A DNA stretch of 64,000 bases from Lachnoanaerobaculum gingivalis (GCF_003862475.1 NZ_RRCO01000003.1:124001-188000); one strand, 5' to 3'; positions 35,733 to 46,284 are shown, numbered from the stretch's first letter. Translations and numbers: made by a program. The notes: generated from the letters alone by a model not told the origin.

Positions 35733-38700
35733 CTATTTTTTACTTCTTGTAAACCATGATTTTCTATATCCTACTGCACGACCTCCGTCACAATACGTAC
35801 CTTCCACATTAAATATTAATTCTGCTTCATTTACAGTATCCTCAAGTTGTTTTCTAGTACCTACAACCCATAGAGCTCCACCTCTATCACGTTTATCAAT
35901 TACTTCAAAACCCGATTCAGTAAAGTATCTAACCAAAGTTAATTGATTATTACTTTTAACTTCATTATGTTCTTCTAATGAGGTATATGAGTTAGCATCA
36001 TCTGATTTAGTGATTAATTTTAAAAAACCTTTTTCAAAACAAGTGGGTACCTCAAATGTTTTCCTACCTGCATTTTCAAACTCAACATCAATATGGTTCA
36101 TAATAGTATCAATATTTACAATTGTACCTTGACCATACTTTGCGTTTTTAACCATATCTCCTTCCTTAAGAATATTTACATCAACTCTATCATGTAGATT
36201 ATCCGTTCCTATTGTCTTTTCATCTTTTACCTGTTTCTTTAGATGTACCTCAATATCAATATCTTTGTTTTGTGATTCAGGAACTCCATATTCATCTATA
36301 AGTTTTATTATCTCCTTGACCTCTGCAATATGTGTCTGTGTAAAATCAATTATCTCATCTTTAGAAATCTCAATTTTATAATCATCCTCTATTTTCTTTA
36401 CATCAAGTTCAAGAATTGCATTTCTAATTTTTTCCCTAAAATAATCTTTTGAAACATCTCTAAGTTCCTTATATACCCTTGCACAATATGGACATAAAGA
36501 CAGATTTAGCTGTGGCATTTCAATTCCGAAATTTGCAATTTCAACAGCATCAACATGTCGTGAAGGCTTCTTACACATCTGACAAATATTCACACCGCTT
36601 TCATTCAAATACATACCAATAGTGTATGCTCTAACTGCTTTTTGTGACTTACTTGTTCTAATCTGACGCATCACCTTCTCATACTTAACAGGATCTGCAA
36701 AGAAAAACTGCCTTCGTACATGGCCTGTCAAGTTCTCAAAATCATTAACTCTGTGTTGTGGAAACTCATCTGATATCCATGAAATTGGATCAAATACTTC
36801 ATTATTCACATCATCATCCAAATAAGGTATATTGTTCTGCACCTGTTTTTTTTCAAAAAAATCAGGATCATAGCCAAGCTCTTTTGCCAACTGTCGAAAT
36901 ACAATTTTCTTATCTTTACGATCAAGAGCCTGTACTTTTTCAAAAGTCTCAGCCTTTACATCTACATCCTTTTCAACAAATCCCAATATTTCAAATCCAT
37001 GCTTATTAATCGGAATATCGTCATAGATATTCTCATCCAAGTCAAAACGTGATAACTCTATTGGAGGATAAAGCTTCCCCGACTTATCAAATAGCCATTT
37101 ATAAGCATTAATTGTTTCAAGCAAATCAGCTGTCTCTTCCTTCGTATATGGATTTCTTTGCCTTCTCTTTATTGAACCCTTTAGCTTTTTCGAGATAATT
37201 AGTAAAAGTTTAAGAATTTCAGACGACTTCTTTTTTGCCAGTTCTGAATCTATATGAGTTTCAATATATTCAAGATTATCTTCCAAACAATCTATATTAA
37301 TAAACGGACAAAATTCTCCCAATGCATCCCAATAGTCATCACCATGGCCTCTTCCACAACGATTTCCTTCAACTATCGGTGTAGTGACTGATCCGAGTTT
37401 TTTAAGCTGGCTAATAGAAATACCATTAGTCTCATAATACTTTGTATCAATATGTTGCAGTCCGAAGTCATATAACTCATCACTATCTGTATATATAATA
37501 TTACCATCCTCGTCCTCTTCGCCGTCATCATAAGCAAGAGTTATCGGATGATAATATACTGATAAATCAATACCCTCATCTGAATGTTCAATATAAACAG
37601 TTTCCGGCTTCGCAAATTCTTCTCTACTTTCATTCTCATTTTCATTTTTTACTTTTATAATGTATGCATCTTTAAGCATTTGCCTAACCTCATCAGCATC
37701 ATCAACCTCATCAAAAAGGCTGAATATCTGTTTAAGATCTTCCACATCTTCAAACCCTATCCCACCATCAATGCTTTCCACGTACTTCTGAATTACTTTT
37801 TCCTTTACAAACTGATAATTGTCAAATTCTGCAATCTTTAATCCCTCTGATAACAGTTTATGGTAATCTTTTGCGATATGCCTACTTACAATCTTTGAGT
37901 TCAGAATTGTCCTGTATTTGCTTGATGAAGATAAATAAATCTGTAGCATATCATCCTTATATGCCGGAATCATTCGATTTTCTGCATTAAGAACAATAGG
38001 CGCTTCTCTCAGATACTCCCAGGCTCCTGGTAAACACCCTCTAATAGTTGCTTCATAAACTCCTGCTCTGGAATTTGTTCTTTCATTGTTGTAATAATTA
38101 TCTTGATACTCACTTATGAAGCTATAAAAAGTCTTCAGCTCATCCAGCGTTCCATCTGTTGTGCTTACTGTACGTTCCGGTTGTTCACAGAGTTTTTGAG
38201 CCCAATCTTTAAAGCTAAAGACCGGTATTTCTAACTTATCACGTAACCAAGAATAATATTCTGTAAATCTTAACTCATGTTCTGCATTCAGCGCAACAAA
38301 ATCCCCCACTCCATCAAATGCATCTATCCATAGTACTGAGTTTGCCTGTTCTGCAAGCGAAAATGGAACAGCAATTTTTAAATCTGATGCCATACGACTA
38401 TGTCCATTTGCATCAGGAACCAGTGGTTTTGACTTAAATACTTTAGTTATCTTCTTTGACAACCCGGGAATAGTATTATTTTCTACTTCGTCCTGAAATG
38501 TGGCTAAAATAATTCGACGTATAAAGTTTTGAGTAATTAATCCTCTTCTGCCAAGATCTTCCATAGACTCTGCTATTAAAGTACCAAGTCGATTAAAAAG
38601 TACATTATTAAAATCTGACGGTGTCATCAATTTTTCTCTTGAAACTGCTGTTTCAAAACTTCCCTGTATCAGAAATGGCAGTCTTGTGTTATCTCTGGTT

Positions 38701-39593
38701 GGAAAGTACACCCATATAGGTGAACTATTGATCTCATTAACATTTTTAGCCAGGCTGTTAACCTTATATGCAACACTTACTTCAGCATTTTTCATCTCAG
38801 GATGATCAAAGACATCTTTATACTTCAAATATTTTGAAATATCTTCTTTTCTATCACTATTGTTTCCAGATATACGACAAGTTATAAGGTTCTCGTCTTT
38901 TGAGTCCTTGCTCAAAGTAATATGAGCATATTTACCGACTTCCTTATTAATCCAACAAAGATCCTGAATATATGTCAGAAATAGAAGAATTTCTCCTGAT
39001 AATCCCTCTAATTTATCCAGTACGTCATTACCACTTACATAACTAAGTTTCCCCTTGGAATCAATCTTATTGAAAGGAATTATAATTTTTGTTAGATGCT
39101 CACAGTTAGCAAAAACATATACTTTTTTACTGCCATCCGAGTAGTTGAACTCTTCTTTTATCTTTCTAAAATCCCAATTATTATTTACTTCTTTAGGCAG
39201 AAGATAATTCTGAATAATAAATCCTTCTTCATCAGAATAAATCTCCGGTTGATATGTATACTTAAATACAGATTTAAACCCCATACCAAATTTTCCAATT
39301 GTACTTGCATCATCTCTACTCTTGGTCCCCATCAACATAGATGAAACTCCACGTACATCATCCTCGTCAAAAGGTTTTCCATTATGGTAAAAAACAAGCT
39401 TATCACAATAGTACTCAATAACAACCTTACTTGCTCTTACATCTTCTGCATTCTGCAAAAGCTCATATACAAAATGGTTACTATCTGAATAATGTCCCGC
39501 CAAAAGAGCCTCATATTTCTGAGGCTCCTCCGTCATAGCAAACCAATCATGTTTATTTTTCTCATATATTGCGTGATAATTAATCTTACCCAC
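35733..39593 (-). CDS. sacsin-like HATPase protein with zinc finger and tudor-like tail
   Basis: 1286 aa. The N-terminus is a GHKL/HSP90-type ATP-binding domain as in sacsin: N box FVYELLQNAEDV (near 44) and GKFGMGFKSVF (near 100). Near residue 1010 there is a CxxC...CxxC zinc site (CQMC, then CPYC). Near 1160 a CarD/UvrD-tudor-like segment reads GDMVKNAKYGQGTIVNID, and the last 80 residues (LVRYFTESGFEVIDKR) resemble a small domain found at the end of some helicases. The start is GTG. It lies between the HEPN-SNF2 gene (20 bases) and the RecD-like gene (12 bases), forming a three-gene operon. Role: probably an ATP-gated sensor or chaperone-like component. Confidence 0.85.
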   Translation of the reverse strand: MGKINYHAIYEKNKHDWFAMTEEPQKYEALLAGHYSDSNHFVYELLQNAEDVRASKVVIEYYCDKLVFYHNGKPFDEDDVRGVSSMLMGTKSRDDASTIGKFGMGFKSVFKYTYQPEIYSDEEGFIIQNYLLPKEVNNNWDFRKIKEEFNYSDGSKKVYVFANCEHLTKIIIPFNKIDSKGKLSYVSGNDVLDKLEGLSGEILLFLTYIQDLCWINKEVGKYAHITLSKDSKDENLITCRISGNNSDRKEDISKYLKYKDVFDHPEMKNAEVSVAYKVNSLAKNVNEINSSPIWVYFPTRDNTRLPFLIQGSFETAVSREKLMTPSDFNNVLFNRLGTLIAESMEDLGRRGLITQNFIRRIILATFQDEVENNTIPGLSKKITKVFKSKPLVPDANGHSRMASDLKIAVPFSLAEQANSVLWIDAFDGVGDFVALNAEHELRFTEYYSWLRDKLEIPVFSFKDWAQKLCEQPERTVSTTDGTLDELKTFYSFISEYQDNYYNNERTNSRAGVYEATIRGCLPGAWEYLREAPIVLNAENRMIPAYKDDMLQIYLSSSSKYRTILNSKIVSRHIAKDYHKLLSEGLKIAEFDNYQFVKEKVIQKYVESIDGGIGFEDVEDLKQIFSLFDEVDDADEVRQMLKDAYIIKVKNENENESREEFAKPETVYIEHSDEGIDLSVYYHPITLAYDDGEEDEDGNIIYTDSDELYDFGLQHIDTKYYETNGISISQLKKLGSVTTPIVEGNRCGRGHGDDYWDALGEFCPFINIDCLEDNLEYIETHIDSELAKKKSSEILKLLLIISKKLKGSIKRRQRNPYTKEETADLLETINAYKWLFDKSGKLYPPIELSRFDLDENIYDDIPINKHGFEILGFVEKDVDVKAETFEKVQALDRKDKKIVFRQLAKELGYDPDFFEKKQVQNNIPYLDDDVNNEVFDPISWISDEFPQHRVNDFENLTGHVRRQFFFADPVKYEKVMRQIRTSKSQKAVRAYTIGMYLNESGVNICQMCKKPSRHVDAVEIANFGIEMPQLNLSLCPYCARVYKELRDVSKDYFREKIRNAILELDVKKIEDDYKIEISKDEIIDFTQTHIAEVKEIIKLIDEYGVPESQNKDIDIEVHLKKQVKDEKTIGTDNLHDRVDVNILKEGDMVKNAKYGQGTIVNIDTIMNHIDVEFENAGRKTFEVPTCFEKGFLKLITKSDDANSYTSLEEHNEVKSNNQLTLVRYFTESGFEVIDKRDRGGALWVVGTRKQLEDTVNEAELIFNVEGTYCDGGRAVGYRKSWFTRSKK

Positions 39594-39613
39594 TTTCCAT
39601 TCCCCACATTCTT

Positions 39614-42600
39614 TTAGACCACGTGCAATACACCTCTAATAAGTAAATTGGTGTGAATATCTGCCTTACTAATGGTCTCTTCTACCGTTCTTTTCTGTTC
39701 TTCATATTTCTTCTTGAGATTCTCAAGCTGTGATACTCTCATTCTCTTAATCTTATCCTCTGTTGCGACATCAATCTGAGCTCTAACAATGGTCTCCTGC
39801 TGATTAGCGGAATGTGCTATCTGCTCCAAGCGGTATTCGCACTCATTTCTAACATCTTTTGTATATACATCTTTTGCAATCTGCCATCTCCGGTAATGCA
39901 ATCTGTCCATGTCATCCCATTGGTCATAATGAAACGTTTCTTTACCTGAGTACTCAGAAGCATAATGAATGAATGAAAGAATATTCTTCTCAACCTCTTC
40001 ATTATCACTGATAGCAATTAACCTTATATCAGGTTTTAATCCAACATACTTCCATGCATAAATTGTAAATTCATAATTGCCTGACGGTATTCCCGAATCT
40101 GAAATACACACACTAAGATTACATGGGAATTTTCTACTCACATATGCTGCTGCACTCATAACCAGCGGATGCATTTGTGTAAGGAAAGTAATATCTCTAT
40201 TATCCTTAGCATAATTACTGTCGAATGTTACATAAAGAACCGGTTTATCAGACTTAAGGTATGCCTTCCAAATCTTAACAGCATTATTATTAGCCGGTAG
40301 CTGCATTGAGAGCAAATCGTTAAGAAGTAGTCTGCGCTTATCTGAAGCAAGTCTAAGTGTCTTTAGTTCTGCTTTACCTCTCAAATACTCCCCTTGTCCA
40401 AGGTAATCACTAAAAAATACACCAACCATCTCATTCATGCTCTGAGGATTAATCCACTGATTTTCAGCTTCCTGAACATCCTTATCTATCATATATTTAG
40501 AAAGGTCAAATCCATACAATGATTTTTCTTCCTGCTCCAAACGGTGAAGCTCCTGAACCTTCATTACTTCGTTGTCTGCCATCTTCTCAATCTTCATCTT
40601 ACGTTCTTTATCCGTAAGCTCAGAATCAAACATAATCTTGAATATCTGATCTGAAATATCGCCAAGAATTTCTGAGCAATCACCAATGCTTTCCTCAAAC
40701 ACTCCAATCTTTGAAAGACACCTGTCATAAATCACAGCATCAATTGTATCCTCTGTGATCATATTATAGATCTTTACTGTATCACTCTTTTGACCACGGC
40801 GATCAATACGTCCAATTCTTTGCTCAATTCTCATTGGGTTCCAAGGTAAATCATAGTTAATCATAGAATCACAGAACTGGTAATCCAGGCCTTCGCATCC
40901 AACCTCACTGAACAAAAGAACATCTATTGCATCCTTCTCATCCCTATCAAGTAAGAATCTCTTACGAAGATTAAATCTCTCCTCATCCGGTACTGATCCA
41001 TCTACCTGACCTACACGGATACCATATTTTTTTAAATTCTTCTTCAGGTAACCAAGTGTGTGTCTAAATGAACTGAATACAATAATACGATTATTATCTT
41101 CTTTCTGCTTCTGATTCACTATCTCAAGAAGTCTCATAAATTTAGTGTCGTCTATAGTAAGTGACTTCGATAGTTTTGATATATCATCAGCCAGTTCAAA
41201 CAAAGTGTTTTCCTCATCCGAATTCAGTTCAAAATCATTCTCATATAATTCACCATCTTCCTGAATCTGTGCTAATCTCTTATCTACTAAATCATTCATA
41301 AATGGTGCAAGACCATAAATGCAGCTGGATGCCTGACGCATAATTGTGCAAAGCATAAAACGTACACTCTGTCTACCATGCAACTGAGCCAGAGCAGTAC
41401 TTTCAAACTCTATCAACGTATCGTAAAGATCTTTTTGAATGCTATTAAACGGAACTTTTACAGTCTGCGTTCTACGAATACAGAAATCCTCAATATCTTT
41501 TCTTCTGGTACGATTAATCATTGTATGGAATGAATGAAATCCTTCTATAATGGATATTGCCTTAATCTTCTCATCTCTGGATAAATCCTTTTTGTCCAAG
41601 ACAGTGAAAATTTTTTCAAAGTCAGGATTATGCTGAATAACATTTCTTCCCCATGTGGTTCCAAGTATATTGGCTATTTCCTGCTTCCCTGCTTTCTGCC
41701 AGTCTTCTTCTTGATTTCTCACAATACGAAGAAGATTATTAACAAACTTATTTGGCTCTGACATAGTCTTAAATGTATCCTTATCAATAACTAAATCCGG
41801 TCTTAAAAGGTTTAGTACTGTATATAAGTCGTTATTGCTATTCTGAAGCGGTGTAGCTGTAAGGAATACAACTGCATCAGCATTACGGCAAAAAAGTTCA
41901 ACTCCACGATACATCCATGTATTAGAGTTACGGATATTATGAGCTTCATCAACAATTAAAAGATCAAAATGTGGAATCGGATCAAGCTCTGCAAGGCCTA
42001 AATTCCTATGTTTTTTTGGGGACTTTGACTGCGTTCCAAGGATGGAATCCTCATTAAATAAAGAATACGGGATAACTGTTTTACTATGTCTTTCAGGCCA
42101 TTCTCCGTCACGGTCTGTTTCCTGTATGCATTCTGCAAGTGCCCTACCATCTAACTGAGTAAAATTTTCATCAAAACGCTTCATTTCAAGTTGCCATTTT
42201 CTCTCAGCTACAAGAGGTCGTGGACATATAACAAGAACTGAATTTAGAGAAGACCTTGCTTCCATTTCTTTTAGAATTAAACCTGCTTCAATTGTTTTAC
42301 CTACACCTACATCATCCGCTACAAGTATACGTGGGCTGTCTGACTTAATCATTTTCAGAGCCGGTCTGAACTGGTATGGTACAAAATCAATTCTGGCTGC
42401 ATTTAACGAATACAAATTCCCTGAACCCGGATTATTTATTTGATAAGCTGTGAGTGCTGCACGTACTTCTTTTAATGTAAGATAATATTCCGCCTTTTTA
42501 TTTTCCTGTAATCGAATTTGTTCACGATAAAATTTTTGTATATCACCATTAATCAGTACTGAGTAGCTGTTACCATCTATTGCAATAACTGCACCGATAA

Positions 42601-43189
42601 TCTTAGAATTACTTACAAGCGTCACAACACTTCCCACTGTAATATCAGTAGTTTCAGATATGACTGTTTTCTCGGAAGCCTCCAATACTCCAGTTTTTTT
42701 AACAGTATACTCCGATACTACTCCCTGTAAATCCTTATCTTCTTCTACATCCATAATTAAAGCTTCCATATCTCTTGTTTCCTGCATAGAAGCATCAAAT
42801 GTATACATAAGATCAATAATAACATTTATATCATTAATAACCTTCTCTTTATATATACGATTTTGAGCAATATGTGCCCAATCATTCCTAATCTGTTGCA
42901 TATCATGAATTTTTTCGCGTTCCTTATTATTGAGATAGAACATACTTGTAATTACAAACCAGTTACGATGTACAATACGAAGTAATGCCGCCAAATCAAG
43001 TCCATCAATTTCCTTGATTCCCTCTTTGAGAACATTCTCTCTCTGATATGTGCTGAGATTGTTAATAACCAATTCCTGCCACCAATCATCTGTAATCTTC
43101 GGAAGTTTTTTTGAAAGCCATCCGCTCATCTTCTGATTCAGTCGAAACATATACTCGTTCATTTTACTGTTCAAAAAGGCTGTATCCAT
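39614..43189 (-). CDS. SNF2/HepA-type helicase with N-terminal Swt1-like HEPN domain
   Basis: 1191 aa. Residues 1-140 match the Swt1-type HEPN domain, including the putative RNase motif Rx4H as RNDWAH (101-106). A small beta domain (184-226, VGSVVTLVSNSKIIGAVI) follows. The SNF2 core has DVGVGKT (293-299), LLIVDEAHNIRN near 420, FLTATPLQN near 450 and the C-lobe motif SEVGCEGLDYQ plus QRIGRIDRRGQ near 785. The C-terminus is a charged coiled coil. An AGGGAG ribosome site precedes the ATG at 43189. It heads the operon with the sacsin-like and RecD-like genes. Confidence 0.88.
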   Translation of the reverse strand: MDTAFLNSKMNEYMFRLNQKMSGWLSKKLPKITDDWWQELVINNLSTYQRENVLKEGIKEIDGLDLAALLRIVHRNWFVITSMFYLNNKEREKIHDMQQIRNDWAHIAQNRIYKEKVINDINVIIDLMYTFDASMQETRDMEALIMDVEEDKDLQGVVSEYTVKKTGVLEASEKTVISETTDITVGSVVTLVSNSKIIGAVIAIDGNSYSVLINGDIQKFYREQIRLQENKKAEYYLTLKEVRAALTAYQINNPGSGNLYSLNAARIDFVPYQFRPALKMIKSDSPRILVADDVGVGKTIEAGLILKEMEARSSLNSVLVICPRPLVAERKWQLEMKRFDENFTQLDGRALAECIQETDRDGEWPERHSKTVIPYSLFNEDSILGTQSKSPKKHRNLGLAELDPIPHFDLLIVDEAHNIRNSNTWMYRGVELFCRNADAVVFLTATPLQNSNNDLYTVLNLLRPDLVIDKDTFKTMSEPNKFVNNLLRIVRNQEEDWQKAGKQEIANILGTTWGRNVIQHNPDFEKIFTVLDKKDLSRDEKIKAISIIEGFHSFHTMINRTRRKDIEDFCIRRTQTVKVPFNSIQKDLYDTLIEFESTALAQLHGRQSVRFMLCTIMRQASSCIYGLAPFMNDLVDKRLAQIQEDGELYENDFELNSDEENTLFELADDISKLSKSLTIDDTKFMRLLEIVNQKQKEDNNRIIVFSSFRHTLGYLKKNLKKYGIRVGQVDGSVPDEERFNLRKRFLLDRDEKDAIDVLLFSEVGCEGLDYQFCDSMINYDLPWNPMRIEQRIGRIDRRGQKSDTVKIYNMITEDTIDAVIYDRCLSKIGVFEESIGDCSEILGDISDQIFKIMFDSELTDKERKMKIEKMADNEVMKVQELHRLEQEEKSLYGFDLSKYMIDKDVQEAENQWINPQSMNEMVGVFFSDYLGQGEYLRGKAELKTLRLASDKRRLLLNDLLSMQLPANNNAVKIWKAYLKSDKPVLYVTFDSNYAKDNRDITFLTQMHPLVMSAAAYVSRKFPCNLSVCISDSGIPSGNYEFTIYAWKYVGLKPDIRLIAISDNEEVEKNILSFIHYASEYSGKETFHYDQWDDMDRLHYRRWQIAKDVYTKDVRNECEYRLEQIAHSANQQETIVRAQIDVATEDKIKRMRVSQLENLKKKYEEQKRTVEETISKADIHTNLLIRGVLHVV

Positions 43190-43683
43190 TTAACATCTCC
43201 CTGTCCTGTTATTATATTTATACAATGTACAACATAAATATATACTTCTAACTAACATATAACTCTTCATACCTATTTAAGTATTGATTGTCATCCCGGC
43301 TACTATTATATCCTACTTGACCATATAAATACCGGTGCATATTATTCTAAAATAACACGTTCAAATACATGTCCTTTAAATAATCCTCATCAATTCATAT
43401 ATTCTTTCTTAAAGCTTCATACAATAGTTCAAACTACATTTATTTGATATGGAGTATCTAAATATTTTTGTCATATTAAGCTTGATTATACGTTATTTCA
43501 AAAAACTATTCAATTATAATTTTATTTGTATATTCGACTTTTAAAGATGGTTTTTTATATACTTATACTAATTATTCGTACCATATATTATTATTGAGAA
43601 CATTAAATCATCATATTTATTAAAAGTATAGTACAATCTAATCCAGAATCATTCTTTACAAAAAACTAATATCTAAATTCTGT
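43190..43683. other. 494-base AT-rich intergenic gap
   Basis: It separates the HEPN-SNF2 operon from the TOTE-type gene. I see no reading frame with a ribosome site, no strong hairpin and no RNA gene. It must contain the promoter for the three-gene operon; TATAAT-like hexamers occur but no convincing paired -35 box was found. Confidence 0.6.
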
Positions 43684-45960
43684 TTAATTCCCAAAGGATA
43701 ATTCCATCAGCTCCTCCGCTACAACAGCAGATTTTATCCTTATCAAATTATCCCACACATCTTCCTTGCCTAAAAGATTCATACCACCATGCCATACCAG
43801 TTCTTCATCTATGACTGCAAAATGTTCATCTACCTCATCTTTAATAACAACCTGTATTCCTGATGCTTTCATCTGATTAATCATTTCTTGATAATCATTA
43901 ATGCTTCCAAAGCTCATTTTTTCAGGATCAGTTGTTATCACGATTATCTTACATCCTGCTTCCACCTGCTGTTTTGTAATATAAATTATTCTATCAATTC
44001 TCTCCTGAACAATATGTGGGCTTGAAATAATTATTCTCTTTTCTGCCTCGACAATATCCTGTTCAAATATATCAATATAGTTCCCTGAATCATAAATTGC
44101 ATTTGCAACTTGTTTATCTAATGTTGTATTCGAAATTAGAGAATATCCTAAACGCTTATAAGTTCTTAGACGTTTTGAATACATTTTCTCAAAAACTTTT
44201 AAATGAGCATCTATATAATCATAAACAACCACATACTTCTTACCTTCATAATCTCTATGTAATCTCCCAACATACTGCTCCAATCTTCCATCAAATGAAA
44301 CCGGTGCCGCCAACATCAATGTATCTAATCTTGGAAAGTCAAATCCCTCACCAATCTTCTGCCCGGTAGCTATTAAAATAATTGATTTTTCACATAAAAC
44401 TTCCTTTAATTTTTTTCTGATTTCAGAATTCTCCCTATCACTATTATCACCATAAAGCAAGAACACATAATCTGCTGCACCTGACAGAATATCAAATAAA
44501 TTCTTTGCCTGCTCCTTATATCTTGTAAGAATAAGCGGAGTTCTTCCATCGGCAATTACCTGCCTTGTATCATTTACAATCATTTCATTTCTTAATTTAT
44601 TGTTACTTATTAAATTATAAGCAGCACTAATATCATTCCTAGTTTCATTTGTATCAATAACTCTTGTAAATCTTGGATATACATAATATCCAATCCCCTG
44701 TTCTTTCGCACGCTCTTTCGCAGTATAGCTATGTCTTATCGGACCTAATAACATATATACTATTTTTTCAAGATTATCCCCACGCTTTGGTGTTGCTGAA
44801 ACTCCATAAACGTATCTTGAATTTACTCTCTCCATTACTTCTATCGATGTATTAGATCCACAATGGTGACATTCGTCCATAATTACCAGTCCATAAGAAT
44901 TAATAAAATCATTGAATTTTCCCTTACTATACATTGACCCAATCATAGCAACATCAACAATTCCTGTAATTGTGTTCTTATTACCTGTTAATACTCCAAT
45001 CACACTGTCTCTTCGTTTTTCTCTACCTGTCTTTGTTTTATAAATTGGTGGTTTCTCTTTTATAATTAAAAACTTATTTAATTCTTCTACCCATTGTTCA
45101 ATCAAATCTTTGCTATGAAGGAGAATTAATGTACTGACTTTTCTTTGTGATATCAAATAACTACAGACCACTGTTTTTCCAAATGCAGTAGTTGCACTAA
45201 GCACTCCATGATCATGCTGTAACATTCTGTTCGCCGCCAAATCCTGCTCTGTACGCAAATCTCCATTAAAAAATACTCTTATAGGTCTTCCCATTTCTCT
45301 TTGATCACTAATCTCGTACTCAATACAGGCTTCTTTACAATTATTTATAAGTTGCTCTCTAAGCCCTCTTGGAATACGAATATATCCGTCAATATCTTTT
45401 CCCATATAAACAGAACTAAAATTATAATAATTTGAATATCCTAAGCGCCTATTCTTATAAAAGATAGGGTTGTCAAATGCCGCCAAGCTTCTTATTTGAT
45501 TCTGTATCCTTGGCATAAGATTCAATGCATCTACATATACCCCATCGCCAAGAATAATATGCATTTTGCCTACAACATCAGATTTATTAAATACTTGTTT
45601 CTTTTTCCATGGTTTAGGTCTACATTCCATATCATCAGTTACAACACCTGTTGCTTCAGTGATTTCAGCCTTCCATTTTTTCATAAAATCCACTATCTCT
45701 TCCATAGACAACTTCATTGTATGGTTTAATAAAATATCCCACTGATCAGGATAGGCATTCCAATTACTGTCAATAAAGGCGCTATTTCCATTTTTTAATG
45801 CCCTTCCCTGCAATGGCAGAGCAATAAGATTTCCTATACTGTTTGCACTATCCTGACATGGATACATTCTGTCATAATATTGGAATGACTTCATATTAAT
45901 TAAAGATTGCCCTCTATCCAACAAAAGGTAACCAAAGTTGCGTGCCAAGGAAGCAAGCAA
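43684..45960 (-). CDS. TOTE-type primase/SF2 helicase/PLD protein, N-terminally truncated
   Basis: 758 aa in the open frame. Residues 1-75 (ASLARNFGYLLLD, NMKSFQYYDRMYPCQD, GNLIALPLQGRALKNGNSA) match only the distal half of the archaeo-eukaryotic primase domain of TOTE conflict proteins; the catalytic half is absent and a stop precedes it 13 codons upstream. The helicase has TTAFGKT (near 258), LVIMDECHHCG near 355, and QKIGEGFDFP plus QYVGRLHRDY near 565. A PLD-like tail contains EHFAVIDEELVWHGGMN, in which the HxK lysine is replaced by Ala. The start given is TTG; an internal ATG at residue 23 is possible. Likely a remnant. Confidence 0.78.
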   Translation of the reverse strand: MLASLARNFGYLLLDRGQSLINMKSFQYYDRMYPCQDSANSIGNLIALPLQGRALKNGNSAFIDSNWNAYPDQWDILLNHTMKLSMEEIVDFMKKWKAEITEATGVVTDDMECRPKPWKKKQVFNKSDVVGKMHIILGDGVYVDALNLMPRIQNQIRSLAAFDNPIFYKNRRLGYSNYYNFSSVYMGKDIDGYIRIPRGLREQLINNCKEACIEYEISDQREMGRPIRVFFNGDLRTEQDLAANRMLQHDHGVLSATTAFGKTVVCSYLISQRKVSTLILLHSKDLIEQWVEELNKFLIIKEKPPIYKTKTGREKRRDSVIGVLTGNKNTITGIVDVAMIGSMYSKGKFNDFINSYGLVIMDECHHCGSNTSIEVMERVNSRYVYGVSATPKRGDNLEKIVYMLLGPIRHSYTAKERAKEQGIGYYVYPRFTRVIDTNETRNDISAAYNLISNNKLRNEMIVNDTRQVIADGRTPLILTRYKEQAKNLFDILSGAADYVFLLYGDNSDRENSEIRKKLKEVLCEKSIILIATGQKIGEGFDFPRLDTLMLAAPVSFDGRLEQYVGRLHRDYEGKKYVVVYDYIDAHLKVFEKMYSKRLRTYKRLGYSLISNTTLDKQVANAIYDSGNYIDIFEQDIVEAEKRIIISSPHIVQERIDRIIYITKQQVEAGCKIIVITTDPEKMSFGSINDYQEMINQMKASGIQVVIKDEVDEHFAVIDEELVWHGGMNLLGKEDVWDNLIRIKSAVVAEELMELSFGN

Positions 45961-46284
45961 TTCGACTTTTACCTTTATATAGATTTAAAATCGCGTAAGA
46001 AAACCTTACAACATCTGTATTATATATACTTAATCAACGAGTCCTCCAATAAATATTTTGGTTTTATCTGTATACCGAAACTATCGTAAATGCTATAATA
46101 AGACATATAAAATGTGCCGTATTCCATATCATTCATTTGGAATTATTACATGGTTTAACTCAATAAAGTTAAACATATACGATATTATTGCTTTTATATT
46201 GGAACTGTTAATGATTCTAAAAAGCAACTGTCACATTTAAAAATAACCAGTCTTACAACTACGATTTGTTTATGAGGAGGAGAT
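45961..46284. other. 324-base gap at the right edge of the island
   Basis: It lies between the truncated TOTE-type gene and the lipoprotein gene transcribed to the right. No part of the missing primase N-terminus could be found in any frame. Short frames are present but lack ribosome sites. The final bases hold the GAGGAGGAG ribosome site of the lipoprotein gene. Confidence 0.6.

Noticed and set aside
15470-45985. An 11-base motif TTTATATAGAT near both island edges as possible att or target-site repeat
   Set aside because: It is AT-only apart from one base, in inverted orientation at the two ends, and such words are frequent in this AT-rich sequence.
15480-46000. A prophage or integrative element
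   Set aside because: No integrase, transposase, relaxase, structural or replication gene is present and no tRNA borders the region.
46058-46240. A small plus-strand gene in the right-edge gap
   Set aside because: No ribosome site, non-ATG start, low-complexity hydrophobic translation, no recognisable homology.
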